IMG/VR virus record: IMGVR_UViG_3300047094_001400
Location: 1 to 64,000 of that record
DNA from: a virus
Reading direction: 5' to 3' (one strand)
Length of the DNA: 64,000 bases
Shown here: one piece after another, positions 1 to 8,747 of the stretch
Position numbering within the stretch: the first letter of the stretch is position 1
Layout: each line of letters starts with the position of its first letter
The notes under the pieces: generated by a model
Databases searched by the model: none
Told to the model about the DNA's origin: nothing
What the model saw: only the letters and a program-made list of their open reading frames with translations
Made by a program: the position numbers and the translations under genes

Positions 1-582
1 GACAAAAGGTATATCCTTACCGATTTACGGAAAGAATATCCTGAACTTAATCGCATTGATGAGTTTAAGTCACTCAAAACATGGCAAATGTATTTTGTGT
101 GGCTATACGCAAGTCCTTGCAGTCCTTATAGTAAAACAGAAATACCTGAGGGCGTAAGGCGTAAGAATGCTACTGAAAGGGCGTTATACGATGGCGTAAA
201 CAATAGACTAAGACTTGGGGTATCTGATGAGGAATATGCTAACTACAAGCGTGGTGTGTTCCCTGAAGAAGTAAATTCCGCTATCCGCAGAATGGAAATG
301 TTTAATCCTAATGCGAGGTTTAAGGCGAGGTTGGCAGCAGAAAAGATTCTTGATGACTTTATGGTGTTTTTAGATAGAAGTCCGCACGAAATTACGGACA
401 CAGAAGAACGCAAGAAGTATGTAGAAATGTGTGTGAAAATACACGATGAACTGCCAACGATTATTAAAAATGTTGAAGAAGGATATGGGGTTCGTACAGT
501 TACTAAAAAGGTGGAAATTGAGGGTATGAAAGGGCGAACTTTAATGGATATGGCTCACGAAAGAGAAAAACAAGAACGATGA
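1..582 (+). CDS. Packaging-module protein, N-terminus outside window
   Basis: The frame is open from the first base of the window, so the true start lies outside; the first ATG inside is at 88 but the 28 codons before it are also open and protein-like. The visible 193 residues are charged and mostly helical, with no membrane segment and no motif I recognise. Its stop overlaps the portal start in an ATGA arrangement at 579-582, so the two are probably translationally coupled. The place next to the portal, with the terminase at the other window end, suggests a packaging or head-completion role. That is inference from position only. Confidence 0.75.
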   Translation, partial: DKRYILTDLRKEYPELNRIDEFKSLKTWQMYFVWLYASPCSPYSKTEIPEGVRRKNATERALYDGVNNRLRLGVSDEEYANYKRGVFPEEVNSAIRRMEMFNPNARFKARLAAEKILDDFMVFLDRSPHEITDTEERKKYVEMCVKIHDELPTIIKNVEEGYGVRTVTKKVEIEGMKGRTLMDMAHEREKQER

Positions 583-2846
583 ACTACTCTACAATAGGCG
601 TAAGACCAAACAGGATTACCGGAATTGATGGTAAGAAAAACGAAGAGTACGACTTAGCGTGGGCGAACTATATCATAAGCAGAGTATTTGATTGGAGGCT
701 GGATTTTTTCAGGGTTAAAACCGACACTAATTGGATGTTTCTTTTGGCTAACTACCAAATGAAATGGCAATGGATGTTGGATGAAGATATTGATACATTC
801 CTGAATGATGAAAGCGGACAACCTAATGGGCGTATTCGGTGGCAGGATAATATCATGGCTCCCGTACTTCGTCAATATGTGGGTAATGCTATTCGTACAA
901 GTTTTGAGTACAGGGCAGAACCTTTAAGCGAAAGCGTACAGCAAAAGCGTGACCAAGAAATGACCAAAATGATGGTTATTTCACAGATTGCCCAAGAAAT
1001 GGGCGGTATATTCAAGGATATGCTTCAAGACCAATTCCCTATTGGAGAAGGTCCCGAGGACGCAGAAAGGCTATTTGATGGTTATTACTTTGATTCCCTT
1101 ACCCGTGATGTAAACAACCTTATCAAAGTTGTTGCTGACAGAAACGATGTAAACGGGAAGTTAAAGAAGTGGATGACCAAGCAGTTGTGTGCTTCAGGAA
1201 TGTGTGTTGTTTTCAACAAAGAACACTTCGGGCACCAAGTATTTGAGGGATTGGATAGTAGATATTTCTTTTGGGATATAAGTGCTCAAAGGGATGATTT
1301 ATCCGATTCTATGTATATGGGGCATAAGGCATATCTTGACCCTACTTACATTTATGAGAAATATCCTGACCTAACGATAGAAGAGTGTGAAACTATTGAG
1401 AAGATTGCCAACTATCAAAACAATGGCGATCAATTTGACAATGGCATTTGGAATGGTGACAAGACTGGACGAGTTACTACTTATTACGCTTTTTGGCGTG
1501 ATATTGAAGAACATGAATATGGTGTTGTTTCCGATGAAATGGGCAATGAGTTATTTGTCAGAATAAATTTTGAAGGTGGCAAATACACAGATAAAGACCT
1601 AATTGAAGCCACAGACGAGAAGTACAAAAAGATTCTAAGCCAAGGTACAGGAAAGCGTAGAGGCAATAAGAAGAAAAGAAAGTTCAATGCCGATGTAATT
1701 AGGTATTGTGTTTTCGTTTATGATGTTTCCGGAGGACCAATAGGTGATGCAGAAGATATGTCTCCGATTGTACTTGAAAGTGGCATAATGCCTTATCAGG
1801 AAACAACGAGTTTAGACCCAAGTAGTGCGAGATTCCCATACGCAGTTCAAACCTTTGAGTATTGGAATGGATTAGTTGTAAGTCCTTTGGATTCTATGAT
1901 TGACCCACAGCGTATGATTAACCGCTATTGGTCAGCACAGGAACACCAAATCAATCGTGCTACTCCTCCAATTACTTTAATTGACAGAGGCGTAATTGAC
2001 GAGGAAGAAGGGGAAGAAGGACTTCGTAGAAATATCCGTAATGGAGACCCTGTACTTGTAAATGGCAAGTTCAGTTTGAACAATGCCGTTGCTAATTTAC
2101 CTGGTTCAAGTTTAAGTGGATTCCAATACCTAAGTGCTGCAATCGGTCAGGTTAAGACTGCTGCCTTGGCTATTACAGGCGTAAACGAGCAAATGCTTGG
2201 CACAGGTAGTTTGGAACTTGTACGGAATAATCAGGCTATGATTAACAGGGGTACTCTTATTCAGGAGGACTTCTATTTCAGTTTAGCGGATTGTATCAAG
2301 CAGATTTACCAAAGTATTGCCAACAGAGGAAGAAAGATATATGCCGATAGTCCACACACTTTGATTAATGCAGTAGGGGATGAGGGTGCTGAAAGAGTTA
2401 GCTTCACAAGTGAAGATTTGTTGGCTGACTTCCGTATTAGTTTACAGCGTAGCGAACCTGAAAAAGAGTTGATTAACCAAGGTAATGTTATTGCGATGCA
2501 GTTACTTCAAATGCAGTTGCTTGACGAAAATACGGTTAGTAAGATTCTCAACCTTTGTACTCCTTCAGAGGTATATAGTGCAAGTCGCAGATACCTGAAA
2601 ATGAAGCAAGAAATTGCAAGACAGCAGGAAGAGGCAATGGCAGCACAGGGAATGCAAATGGAAGCACAGGCACAGCAACAGCAGGTTGATAATCAGTTGA
2701 TGCAGTTAGCACAAATGGAGAATGCCAATCAGAATATGGCAGACAACAGGGATGCTAAGTTGATGGAAACAATGATGAAATCCGAGGCACAAATAGCAAG
2801 TAGGCAACAGCCTCGTGGTGGCGGTGCTCCAAACCAAGTAATGTAA
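579..2846 (+). CDS. Portal protein
   Basis: Probable portal: the dodecameric ring at the capsid vertex through which the terminase pumps DNA. At 755 residues it has the size of podovirus-like portals. The N-terminal third is a mixed acidic/aromatic domain containing the run NIMAPVLRQYVGNAIRTSF. A central segment (about 440-560) holds RYWSAQEHQINRATPP and ITGVNEQMLG, the type of helix-loop seen where portals line the tunnel. The last 90 residues are a Gln/Met/Ala-rich helix, typical of the portal crown or barrel. Its start overlaps the upstream stop. It is followed by a small Lys-rich gene and a terminator, then the scaffold and capsid genes, which is the standard head-gene order. The call rests on length, order and general sequence character. 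Confidence 0.8.
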   Translation: MNYSTIGVRPNRITGIDGKKNEEYDLAWANYIISRVFDWRLDFFRVKTDTNWMFLLANYQMKWQWMLDEDIDTFLNDESGQPNGRIRWQDNIMAPVLRQYVGNAIRTSFEYRAEPLSESVQQKRDQEMTKMMVISQIAQEMGGIFKDMLQDQFPIGEGPEDAERLFDGYYFDSLTRDVNNLIKVVADRNDVNGKLKKWMTKQLCASGMCVVFNKEHFGHQVFEGLDSRYFFWDISAQRDDLSDSMYMGHKAYLDPTYIYEKYPDLTIEECETIEKIANYQNNGDQFDNGIWNGDKTGRVTTYYAFWRDIEEHEYGVVSDEMGNELFVRINFEGGKYTDKDLIEATDEKYKKILSQGTGKRRGNKKKRKFNADVIRYCVFVYDVSGGPIGDAEDMSPIVLESGIMPYQETTSLDPSSARFPYAVQTFEYWNGLVVSPLDSMIDPQRMINRYWSAQEHQINRATPPITLIDRGVIDEEEGEEGLRRNIRNGDPVLVNGKFSLNNAVANLPGSSLSGFQYLSAAIGQVKTAALAITGVNEQMLGTGSLELVRNNQAMINRGTLIQEDFYFSLADCIKQIYQSIANRGRKIYADSPHTLINAVGDEGAERVSFTSEDLLADFRISLQRSEPEKELINQGNVIAMQLLQMQLLDENTVSKILNLCTPSEVYSASRRYLKMKQEIARQQEEAMAAQGMQMEAQAQQQQVDNQLMQLAQMENANQNMADNRDAKLMETMMKSEAQIASRQQPRGGGAPNQVM

Positions 2847-2864
2847 CTTTTAATTTCTATTTAT

Positions 2865-3020
2865 ATGAAAATGTCCGTTTCAAAAATGAAAATGAGTACT
2901 GGTGGCGGTAAAAAGACTGCTAAGAAAAGTGCTCCTGCCAAAAAATCTGCTATGAAAAAAGTAGTAGGCATGGCAAAAAAAGCCATGAAAGGCGGTAAAA
3001 TGTCCGGTGGAATGTACTAA
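2865..3020 (+). CDS. Small Lys/Met-rich basic protein
   Basis: A 51-residue frame in the gap between portal and scaffold: short, extremely basic (about 16 lysines) and rich in Met, Ala and Gly, with KKTAKK- and KKSAMKK-type repeats like histone tails. There is no hydrophobic segment. A second ATG six bases in could also start it. It ends 20 bases before a strong terminator, so it is the last gene of the portal transcript. Its charge suggests nucleic-acid binding or packaging with the DNA, but no family is recognised. Two other small basic genes follow in the head module (7432 and 7747). Confidence 0.6.
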   Translation: MKMSVSKMKMSTGGGKKTAKKSAPAKKSAMKKVVGMAKKAMKGGKMSGGMY

Positions 3021-3040
3021 GACTACCAAAACGAAAGAGT

Positions 3041-3074
3041 GCCCGGGCTTCAGCAACCCGGGCATTTGTTTTTT
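3041..3074 (+). terminator. Intrinsic terminator after the portal operon
   Basis: Seven-base GC stem GCCCGGG / CCCGGGC with a 9-base loop, followed by ATTTGTTTTTT. It separates the portal transcript from the strongly promoted scaffold/capsid transcript. Confidence 0.85.
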
Positions 3075-3090
3075 ATAGCATGTCCACTTT

Positions 3091-3122
3091 TTTGTACGAA
3101 CAAAAAATTATATATAACTTTG
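3091..3122 (+). promoter_or_regulatory. Bacteroidota-type promoter for scaffold and capsid
   Basis: TTTG at 3091-3094, 20 bases, then TAACTTTG at 3115-3122, a full match to the TTTG-N19-21-TAnnTTTG promoter of Bacteroidota. The expected start is about 3127, giving a 15-20 base leader to the ATG at 3143. A perfect 8-base inverted repeat (ACTTTGTC at 3117-3124, GACAAAGT at 3135-3142) overlaps the -7 box and ends at the base before the ATG; it could be an operator or a 5' hairpin. Confidence 0.75.
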
Positions 3123-3142
3123 TCTAAAATAATGGACAAAGT

Positions 3143-4303
3143 ATGTCAGAACAACAAGTAACTTTTAGCCCTGAACAAGAAGCACAAGTAAGGGCTGCTA
3201 TGCAGGATAATCCCTTTGCGGATGACCTGACCCCCGAGGAATTTGCCTTGATATTTGGAGATGGCACAACAACAGAAACACAGCCTCCAATAACAGACGA
3301 ACCACCTTCCACTCCTGACAATGACAATCAGGACTATCAGGATGAACCTGAAACACCACCTGCAAAAGATGAACCTGAAACAGAGGTAGGAACAGAGGAA
3401 GAGGAAGATGATGATGAACCAAGTATCTTTCAGTCAAAGAAAGGTTCTAAGGTAAACTTCAAGGATGAATCCGATGCAAAGAAGTATGTAAAAGAAAAAC
3501 TTGGCTTTGATGTGAGCACTCCTGCAGGTTACGCTAAACTCGTTGAGGCGTACAACAAACAGAGGTCAAATGCACAAAAAGCCACAGAGTTAGAAAAATT
3601 CAAGGAAGAAATAGAAACAGCCTTTGCTGAAATGCCTCCTGAAATTGTTAAGGCTATTGAAGCCTACAATAACGGACAGGATTGGAAAGACGCAATAAAG
3701 ACTGCTCCTGCTTTAAGACTTGATTTTAATAAGGACTTGGAAAGTCAAGACAAATGGGCGTTAATCGAAGCCTACGCACCAGATGAATTGACCCGTGAGG
3801 AATACGAGGATGACCCCGATTCCCGAGAAGTCCAACGCTTGTTGAGGGTTGCCGAGAAGGCTTTCCGACTTGACAAACAACAGAATGACCGACAGGTTGC
3901 TGAGGCAAAGCGTGTCCAAGAACAAAAGGTGAAAACCTTTAGGGATTCCGCACTTAGTTCGCTTGAACAGGTCAAAGCCGACTTCCCTGGCATGGATGAA
4001 AAAGAGTTAAAAAAACTCGAAAAAACATTGACAGGTGGCGGTTTAGGTTCTGAGTTTTTCAATAAGGATGGCACATATCGGGCAGACGCTGCTAAGAAAC
4101 TTGCGTTAATTCAGTATGCTCCTACGGAGATTGACAGGCTCGCTAAGAAACTTTCTAAGTTGCAACAGAAGAACAAGGAGCTTAGTGACCAACTTGCCGG
4201 AGTGGTAAGCCGTGGGAGAGATACCATTAACGATGAGAAAGGTGGCAGGAACGAACTGCAAGACCCGAAAATGGCAAACATTCCAGCATGGCTTCGAGAT
4301 TAA
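3143..4303 (+). CDS. Capsid scaffold protein (probable)
   Basis: This 386-residue protein is directly upstream of the major capsid gene. It has the makeup of a scaffold: a disordered, very acidic and Pro/Thr-rich segment (about 45-95, with runs such as EEEEDDDEP), then long charged helices predicted to form coiled coils, including a stretch near 330-350 rich in Lys, Leu and Gln. There is no membrane segment and no protease motif (no obvious Ser-His pair), so it is more likely pure scaffold than a protease-scaffold fusion. It sits under the strong promoter at 3091-3122 and is co-transcribed with the capsid gene 23 bases downstream. Position and composition support the call; no family match was made. 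Confidence 0.7.
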   Translation: MSEQQVTFSPEQEAQVRAAMQDNPFADDLTPEEFALIFGDGTTTETQPPITDEPPSTPDNDNQDYQDEPETPPAKDEPETEVGTEEEEDDDEPSIFQSKKGSKVNFKDESDAKKYVKEKLGFDVSTPAGYAKLVEAYNKQRSNAQKATELEKFKEEIETAFAEMPPEIVKAIEAYNNGQDWKDAIKTAPALRLDFNKDLESQDKWALIEAYAPDELTREEYEDDPDSREVQRLLRVAEKAFRLDKQQNDRQVAEAKRVQEQKVKTFRDSALSSLEQVKADFPGMDEKELKKLEKTLTGGGLGSEFFNKDGTYRADAAKKLALIQYAPTEIDRLAKKLSKLQQKNKELSDQLAGVVSRGRDTINDEKGGRNELQDPKMANIPAWLRD

Positions 4304-4326
4304 CAATTTAACTTTTAGCACAGAAA

Positions 4327-5568
4327 ATGGCAAGTACACAGTACACCCCACCCAATGCGGCGTATAATAATAACTCCGCTAACCCCCTTGGTTCCTTTTG
4401 GGGCCAACTCACAGGTCGTGAGCAAGCGATTCTTGAAAGAATTGTTTACAACAAAATCGTTGATTCTGCCCCACAGCAGTTCTATGATTTGAAACTTCTT
4501 ATGGACAAAACTCCGGAACAAAAAACTTCCGATGAACATGAGTGGTTCGAGGCTCCTTATGACCGTTATGGTTTACCAGTAAATGCATCAAGCGTTGCCG
4601 TTACTTGGCCAACCACTCAGAATGTTACCTTGGTTTCAGGTGATAATGTTACCTTGAACATGGTATTGACTTACCCTAACAACAAGCAGGGTACAGTTAC
4701 AGCCATTGTTGGTAATGTAATTACCGTTACTCCAATGCAGAATGATAGCCTTCCTGCTATCGGTGCTGGTGATGTTTTGACTTTCGCTTCTCAGGTTGAA
4801 GGTGATTCTTCTACCAACATTACTAACTACTATCGTTTGAACTTACAGCGTAAATACAACTACATTTACCTGTTGTCTATCGGTATGCGTTATGGTTTTG
4901 TTGAGATGTTGAAGTACAAATCCAACAACTACCTACCCCAATTCCTTGCAAAAGAGCGTGACCGTATGTTGCAGAACTTCCGTGTTTCTATGTCCAACCA
5001 GTTGTGGATGGGTAAGAAAGGCATGATGTTCTTGGCTGATGGTAGCCGTGTTAAGATGATGGGTGGTATCCTCAACGAAATGTTGGCCGCAGGTTCTCCT
5101 ACTATTTCTACTCCTGTAAGTTCTTTCGGTGATGCTGTTGAGGCTTCATTATTGAACACTATGGGTGGTCCATTAGGTCAGGAGAAATTCTTGTTCGCTA
5201 CACCTACTCGTATCCTTCAACTTTCTAAGCAGTTCAAATCTGCCCTTACTCGTTACACTCCTAACGATATGGTTGCTAAATTGAACCTGAATAAGATTGA
5301 CCTTGGATCTGCTTCTGCGGTACTTGTACCAAACTTGCGTTTCCAAGACCGTTCTTCTTACCCTGCTGCTTGGGAAAACTACGCTTTCGTACTCCAAAAA
5401 GAAAATATCAAAACAGTAAAACTGTTAGGATACGATTCTGCTTGGACTTTGGAGCCTCGTAACAATGGCGGTCCTACTTTGAACAACTTCTATGAATTTG
5501 GAATGAGTTCTTCTTTGGGCTTGCAGTTCGAAGCACCACAGTACTCTGCATTGATTACAATCCAGTAA
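4327..5568 (+). CDS. Major capsid protein
   Basis: A 413-residue protein in the classic place after the scaffold. The N-terminal arm is Asn/Ala/Pro-rich; a helical segment follows (GREQAILERIVYNKIVDSAP). A beta-rich, Thr/Val-rich insertion spans about 95-150 (TVTAIVGNVITVTPMQND), as an inserted or surface domain in an HK97-fold capsid protein would. The C-terminal half holds long helices and a core ending SSSLGLQFEAPQYSALITIQ. Codon choice is strongly biased to codons such as CGT, GGT and ATC compared with neighbours, as expected for a highly expressed gene. A hairpin follows 20 bases after the stop. Confidence 0.85.
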   Translation: MASTQYTPPNAAYNNNSANPLGSFWGQLTGREQAILERIVYNKIVDSAPQQFYDLKLLMDKTPEQKTSDEHEWFEAPYDRYGLPVNASSVAVTWPTTQNVTLVSGDNVTLNMVLTYPNNKQGTVTAIVGNVITVTPMQNDSLPAIGAGDVLTFASQVEGDSSTNITNYYRLNLQRKYNYIYLLSIGMRYGFVEMLKYKSNNYLPQFLAKERDRMLQNFRVSMSNQLWMGKKGMMFLADGSRVKMMGGILNEMLAAGSPTISTPVSSFGDAVEASLLNTMGGPLGQEKFLFATPTRILQLSKQFKSALTRYTPNDMVAKLNLNKIDLGSASAVLVPNLRFQDRSSYPAAWENYAFVLQKENIKTVKLLGYDSAWTLEPRNNGGPTLNNFYEFGMSSSLGLQFEAPQYSALITIQ

Positions 5569-5589
5569 TTCGTGTTTAATTGGTGAACA

Positions 5590-5619
5590 TCCGGGGAGGG
5601 CATTAAAATCCTCCCCGGA
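5590..5619 (+). terminator. GC-rich hairpin after capsid gene
   Basis: A perfect ten-base stem (TCCGGGGAGG / CCTCCCCGGA) with a ten-base loop. There is no T-run downstream, so it may act as an RNA-stabilising or attenuating hairpin that lowers expression of the genes after the capsid gene, rather than as a full terminator. Confidence 0.6.
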
Positions 5620-5656
5620 ATACCAATACAACTATTAATTTTCAATAAAAACAGAT

Positions 5657-6541
5657 ATGTCACAGAATCAGAAGCCGAATGAAGGCAAAAACCCCGTAAG
5701 CAACGGAGGTAATAAGCAAGGTGAATTGCCTTTGACTGAAAAGGAAGTTCACGATAATTCTTTGACTGGGCAAATTACTATTCAGGATAAAGATGGTAAG
5801 CCAGTCGTAATTTCACTTGACCAATTGAGGGCTATCCAAGATAGCATTGGTCCTCGTGTAGTACAAATTGCAGAACAGCACAGCAAGGCAAAAGAAGTTG
5901 CTGATAGAACCATTAACCCTGAATTGCAATATCGGGTTGAGGACTATTTAGATGAGCCTGTTGTATTCTTTTCTTTGCGTAGAGAGTTCTTGGACTTTGG
6001 TAGTTTTGACCACAAAACAGGTCGTTACCACATTCCTCCTTTCCGTGATGAAAGTAAACCTAAGAATGAAAACGGAGAATATCCTGTAAAACCAATCCAT
6101 TTTAAGTTTGCCTATGCTGAAAAGGTAGCAAACTACAAACTTGGGGAGTTCAACGATATTCCGTTTTGCACTTACTATTGCCGGAACCAAAAGGAATTAG
6201 ACTACCTTTTGAACCACCCAAAATTGGGGATTGAGTTCTTCCGTGCAAAAAGTGAGATAACTACGAAAGATACGATTCGTGGAAGAGCCTTGGCAGATGC
6301 AGCCAACGAAGTTGATGTATTGCGTAATGACAGCGTAATTGAACGCCTTATCGGATATGGTAAGCAGGTTAGTACGGATATGCAACAGAACAGAAACGAA
6401 TTGATTTCCATATTGGCAGATGACCGCCTAAGAAGTGAAGATAAGGTTATGGCTGAAAACGCTATTCTAAGTAGCGATGGTAAGCGTAAGGCTATCTTTG
6501 AAATGGGTACAAACAAACCTGCCGTAATTGAACGGACATAA
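5657..6541 (+). CDS. Head-associated structural protein, unknown
   Basis: A 294-residue protein right after the capsid gene. The first 40 residues are polar and disordered (Asn, Gly, Lys, Gln). A QITIQDKDGKPVVISLDQL beta segment follows, then a compact mixed domain with aromatic runs such as PIHFKFAYAEKVANYKLGEF. The last third is helical and charged. It contains no membrane segment or enzyme motif. In phages of this gene order this place is often taken by a capsid-vertex or head-fibre protein; I do not recognise a family. It is separated from the capsid gene by the GC-rich hairpin and followed after 13 bases by the next gene. Confidence 0.65.
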   Translation: MSQNQKPNEGKNPVSNGGNKQGELPLTEKEVHDNSLTGQITIQDKDGKPVVISLDQLRAIQDSIGPRVVQIAEQHSKAKEVADRTINPELQYRVEDYLDEPVVFFSLRREFLDFGSFDHKTGRYHIPPFRDESKPKNENGEYPVKPIHFKFAYAEKVANYKLGEFNDIPFCTYYCRNQKELDYLLNHPKLGIEFFRAKSEITTKDTIRGRALADAANEVDVLRNDSVIERLIGYGKQVSTDMQQNRNELISILADDRLRSEDKVMAENAILSSDGKRKAIFEMGTNKPAVIERT

Positions 6542-6554
6542 CAATTAAAAGTGA

Positions 6555-7430
6555 ATGATACAGGTACAGACTATCATAGACAGAATTAAGTCGGCTTTGG
6601 ATGCCGAGGGAAGTGATTATTACAACTTCAATCGGGATTTCAAACCTGCAATAAACTATGCCTTGGAATGGTCTGTATCTGTAATCAGTCCTTATATTGG
6701 GCAAAAGAAGTTTTCCGAGGAGTTGTTCAGGGAGCTTACTTTCAGTAAAATTTGGCAGACAAGTCAATACAGCAGGATTAATATCAATCCTGCGGAACTG
6801 AATAATCGGGATATTTGGACTGTCCTTGCAATTTACCCTAAGCCATGGGTAGTAGTTGAGGATGCCACAGATTTGCTTCCAAACCTACCTGCACAATACT
6901 ACTTGGAAATTCAGCCAAGTTTGAATCAGCAGTCCTACAATGCCCCTATTGTAACGCAAATGTATAATGCGGTAGGCAATACAACTTTGCTTCCGCACCA
7001 AAGTACATTCAGACCTGAACTTAGTTTCTTAAGAAGCAACCATAGTTGCCGTAGGGAGAACTTAGAAGTGTACGCTGTTAATAAAGGAAACCCATTTGCA
7101 CCAGGGAATATTGCCTACAATGATGATGTTACCGAGTATTGCTATACTTCCTACACAGATTATACAGCGGTTTTTGGTGGCTATAAACTAAGTGTTCCAA
7201 GGGAAATAGAGGTTGCCCCATACATTCCGAATGAATTAGTGGCGGTTTTCTACATTCATACTCCTGCAGAAATTACTGCTCCGACAGATGTTATTCCATT
7301 CCCTGCAATTATGCTGAATGTTTTGGTAAGCAAAGCACTCAATTATATTGCCATCAAGCAAAACAATGGAACTAATCTGAGGGGAACAACGGATCAGGAA
7401 CTTTTAACCTTATTGGGGGCAGTTGAATAA
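6555..7430 (+). CDS. Probable head-completion or connector protein
   Basis: This 291-residue protein starts with a short helical segment (MIQVQTIIDRIKSALDAEGS) followed by a Tyr/Pro-rich beta domain, and ends with a helix (MLNVLVSKALNYIAIKQNNG). An N-terminal helical pair plus beta core is common in head-completion and adaptor proteins, and the two genes at 8748 and 9524 have a similar plan. Function is inferred from this and from its place between capsid and tail genes. The stop is one base before the ATG of the next small basic gene. Confidence 0.6.
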   Translation: MIQVQTIIDRIKSALDAEGSDYYNFNRDFKPAINYALEWSVSVISPYIGQKKFSEELFRELTFSKIWQTSQYSRININPAELNNRDIWTVLAIYPKPWVVVEDATDLLPNLPAQYYLEIQPSLNQQSYNAPIVTQMYNAVGNTTLLPHQSTFRPELSFLRSNHSCRRENLEVYAVNKGNPFAPGNIAYNDDVTEYCYTSYTDYTAVFGGYKLSVPREIEVAPYIPNELVAVFYIHTPAEITAPTDVIPFPAIMLNVLVSKALNYIAIKQNNGTNLRGTTDQELLTLLGAVE

Positions 7431-7431
7431 T

Positions 7432-7716
7432 ATGAAAGACAGGTCAGCCATTCTGAAAAGAGTTGGGGTAAGCGGTTTTAATAAGCCGAAAAGAACTCCA
7501 AGCCATCCTACCAAAAGCCATGTAGTTGTGGCGAAGGAAGGAGATAAAACTAAAACTATCCGTTTTGGACAGCAGGGAGTAAGTGGTAGCCCTAAAAAGA
7601 AAGGTGAAAGTCCGGCTGAAAGAAAAAGGCGTGAAAGTTTCAAGGCAAGACACGCTAAGAATATTGCAAAGGGCAAAATGAGTGCGGCCTTTTGGAGTTC
7701 GAGGGTCAAATGGTGA
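7432..7716 (+). CDS. Small basic virion-module protein
   Basis: A 94-residue protein, very basic, with low-complexity Lys/Arg/Ser segments. Its C-terminus, SFKARHAKNIAKGKMSAAFW followed by SSRVKW, resembles a short motif I associate with small head-module proteins of many environmental phages (ARH...GKMSA.YW...KW), from memory and not verified. The ATG at 7432 directly follows the upstream TAA; an upstream TTG at 7423 is less likely. Role unknown; charge suggests contact with DNA or with the acidic capsid interior. Confidence 0.6.
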   Translation: MKDRSAILKRVGVSGFNKPKRTPSHPTKSHVVVAKEGDKTKTIRFGQQGVSGSPKKKGESPAERKRRESFKARHAKNIAKGKMSAAFWSSRVKW

Positions 7717-7746
7717 TAGAAATTAACCAATAATCAATAACATTTT

Positions 7747-8136
7747 ATGGCAAAAAATAATAATACCAATCCATTTGGCTCTAAAAAGAAAGCAATAGCC
7801 AATATGAGAAAGACAAAATCAGGAAGTGAAATGTATATGATAACTGATTCTGGTCAAAAAGCATCTCATAAAATGAGTTGGGTTGGTGACCCTTCTAAAA
7901 AAAGAGGCAATTTTGCAGTCTTCCCAACAATAGCACCAAAACTTGGAAAGGAAATGTCAAGAAGTCCAAAGGATTGGATTGAACAAACGCCACAACAAGC
8001 CAAGCAAAGAAATGAACTTATTAATGTTAATTCAAGACGAAAAGCCGAAAAACTTGCAGCAGGTTCTTGGAAAAAAGGTTCTGAAAAAAAAATTGCTATG
8101 GCAGAGTATAGAGCCAATAAAACTAAGCGTAAATAA
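7747..8136 (+). CDS. Basic low-complexity protein, unknown
   Basis: A 129-residue protein with about a quarter Lys/Arg and a polar, disordered look throughout. It has no membrane segment or recognised fold. Its codons are more A-rich (AAA, AGA, ATA) than those of the capsid gene, suggesting lower expression or later acquisition. It closes the first run of head genes; the lipoprotein gene follows after 47 bases. Confidence 0.55.
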   Translation: MAKNNNTNPFGSKKKAIANMRKTKSGSEMYMITDSGQKASHKMSWVGDPSKKRGNFAVFPTIAPKLGKEMSRSPKDWIEQTPQQAKQRNELINVNSRRKAEKLAAGSWKKGSEKKIAMAEYRANKTKRK

Positions 8137-8183
8137 AACTTCGTATATTTGTATTCAGTTCAACTAAATTTATACTTCAAACA

Positions 8184-8648
8184 ATGAAAAAACTTTTCTT
8201 CTTTCTGTCTGTACTGCTTTTTGCAGTTGCTTGTGAGCCAAGCGTAAAGGCTCAAAACCTGACTTATTCCTTTGCAAATGGGAATATTGTTGTAAGGCGG
8301 TCTAACAATGTTGTCAAAGCATTGGCTGTTATTGGCACTTCTGTGGACACCGTTACAATTACTTCTGTTCGCTACCTTCGTTTTTCAAACAATGGTACTA
8401 CACAACTGACTTTGGCGTATGGTGCTTCAAGCGATTCTATTAATGGAAGAACTTGGGTTCAGGCTCGCAACATAATTAATCAGGATATTAATAGCCAACT
8501 TGGCAATTATCTCGGTGCCTATACCAAAGCCAATTTAATTACTTCTGATACTGCTATTACAGGCAAATATTATTACGATACCGATTCTGTTACTTTTCGT
8601 TTTAAGAGGGCAGTTGGTGGTTTTCAAAGCCTTCAGCCAAAGAATTAA
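8184..8648 (+). CDS. Secreted lipoprotein, possible moron
   Basis: A 154-residue protein with a clear N-terminal export signal: basic start MKK, hydrophobic core LFFFLSVLLFAV, then Ala-Cys at a lipobox-like site. The mature part is Ser/Thr/Val-rich and beta-like, with no recognised enzyme motif. It interrupts the head/tail genes and has its own strong terminator downstream and a TATATTTG box upstream (8144-8151, no clear -33), so it can be expressed independently. Phage lipoproteins of this sort often act at the host envelope, for example in superinfection exclusion; that is possible here but not shown. Confidence 0.7.
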   Translation: MKKLFFFLSVLLFAVACEPSVKAQNLTYSFANGNIVVRRSNNVVKALAVIGTSVDTVTITSVRYLRFSNNGTTQLTLAYGASSDSINGRTWVQARNIINQDINSQLGNYLGAYTKANLITSDTAITGKYYYDTDSVTFRFKRAVGGFQSLQPKN

Positions 8649-8677
8649 TATTGATTTTTGCGTTGTCATTTGACAGA

Positions 8678-8710
8678 AACCCGAGAGTGATGACCTCGGG
8701 TTTTTTTTTA
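8678..8710 (+). terminator. Intrinsic terminator after the lipoprotein gene
   Basis: Stem AACCCGAG / CTCGGGTT followed by an unbroken run of T. It isolates the lipoprotein gene from the connector genes, which restart from their own promoter. Confidence 0.9.
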
Positions 8711-8743
8711 TTGTCCTTTTTTCTATACATTTTCGTAACTTTG
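8711..8743 (+). promoter_or_regulatory. Promoter for connector/tail genes, possibly leaderless
   Basis: TTG at 8711-8713, 22 bases, then TAACTTTG at 8736-8743. The -7 box ends only four bases before the ATG at 8748, so the transcript would start at or next to the start codon. The spacer is slightly long, so this is less certain than the promoters at 3091 and 31208. Confidence 0.55.
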
Positions 8744-8747
8744 GGGT

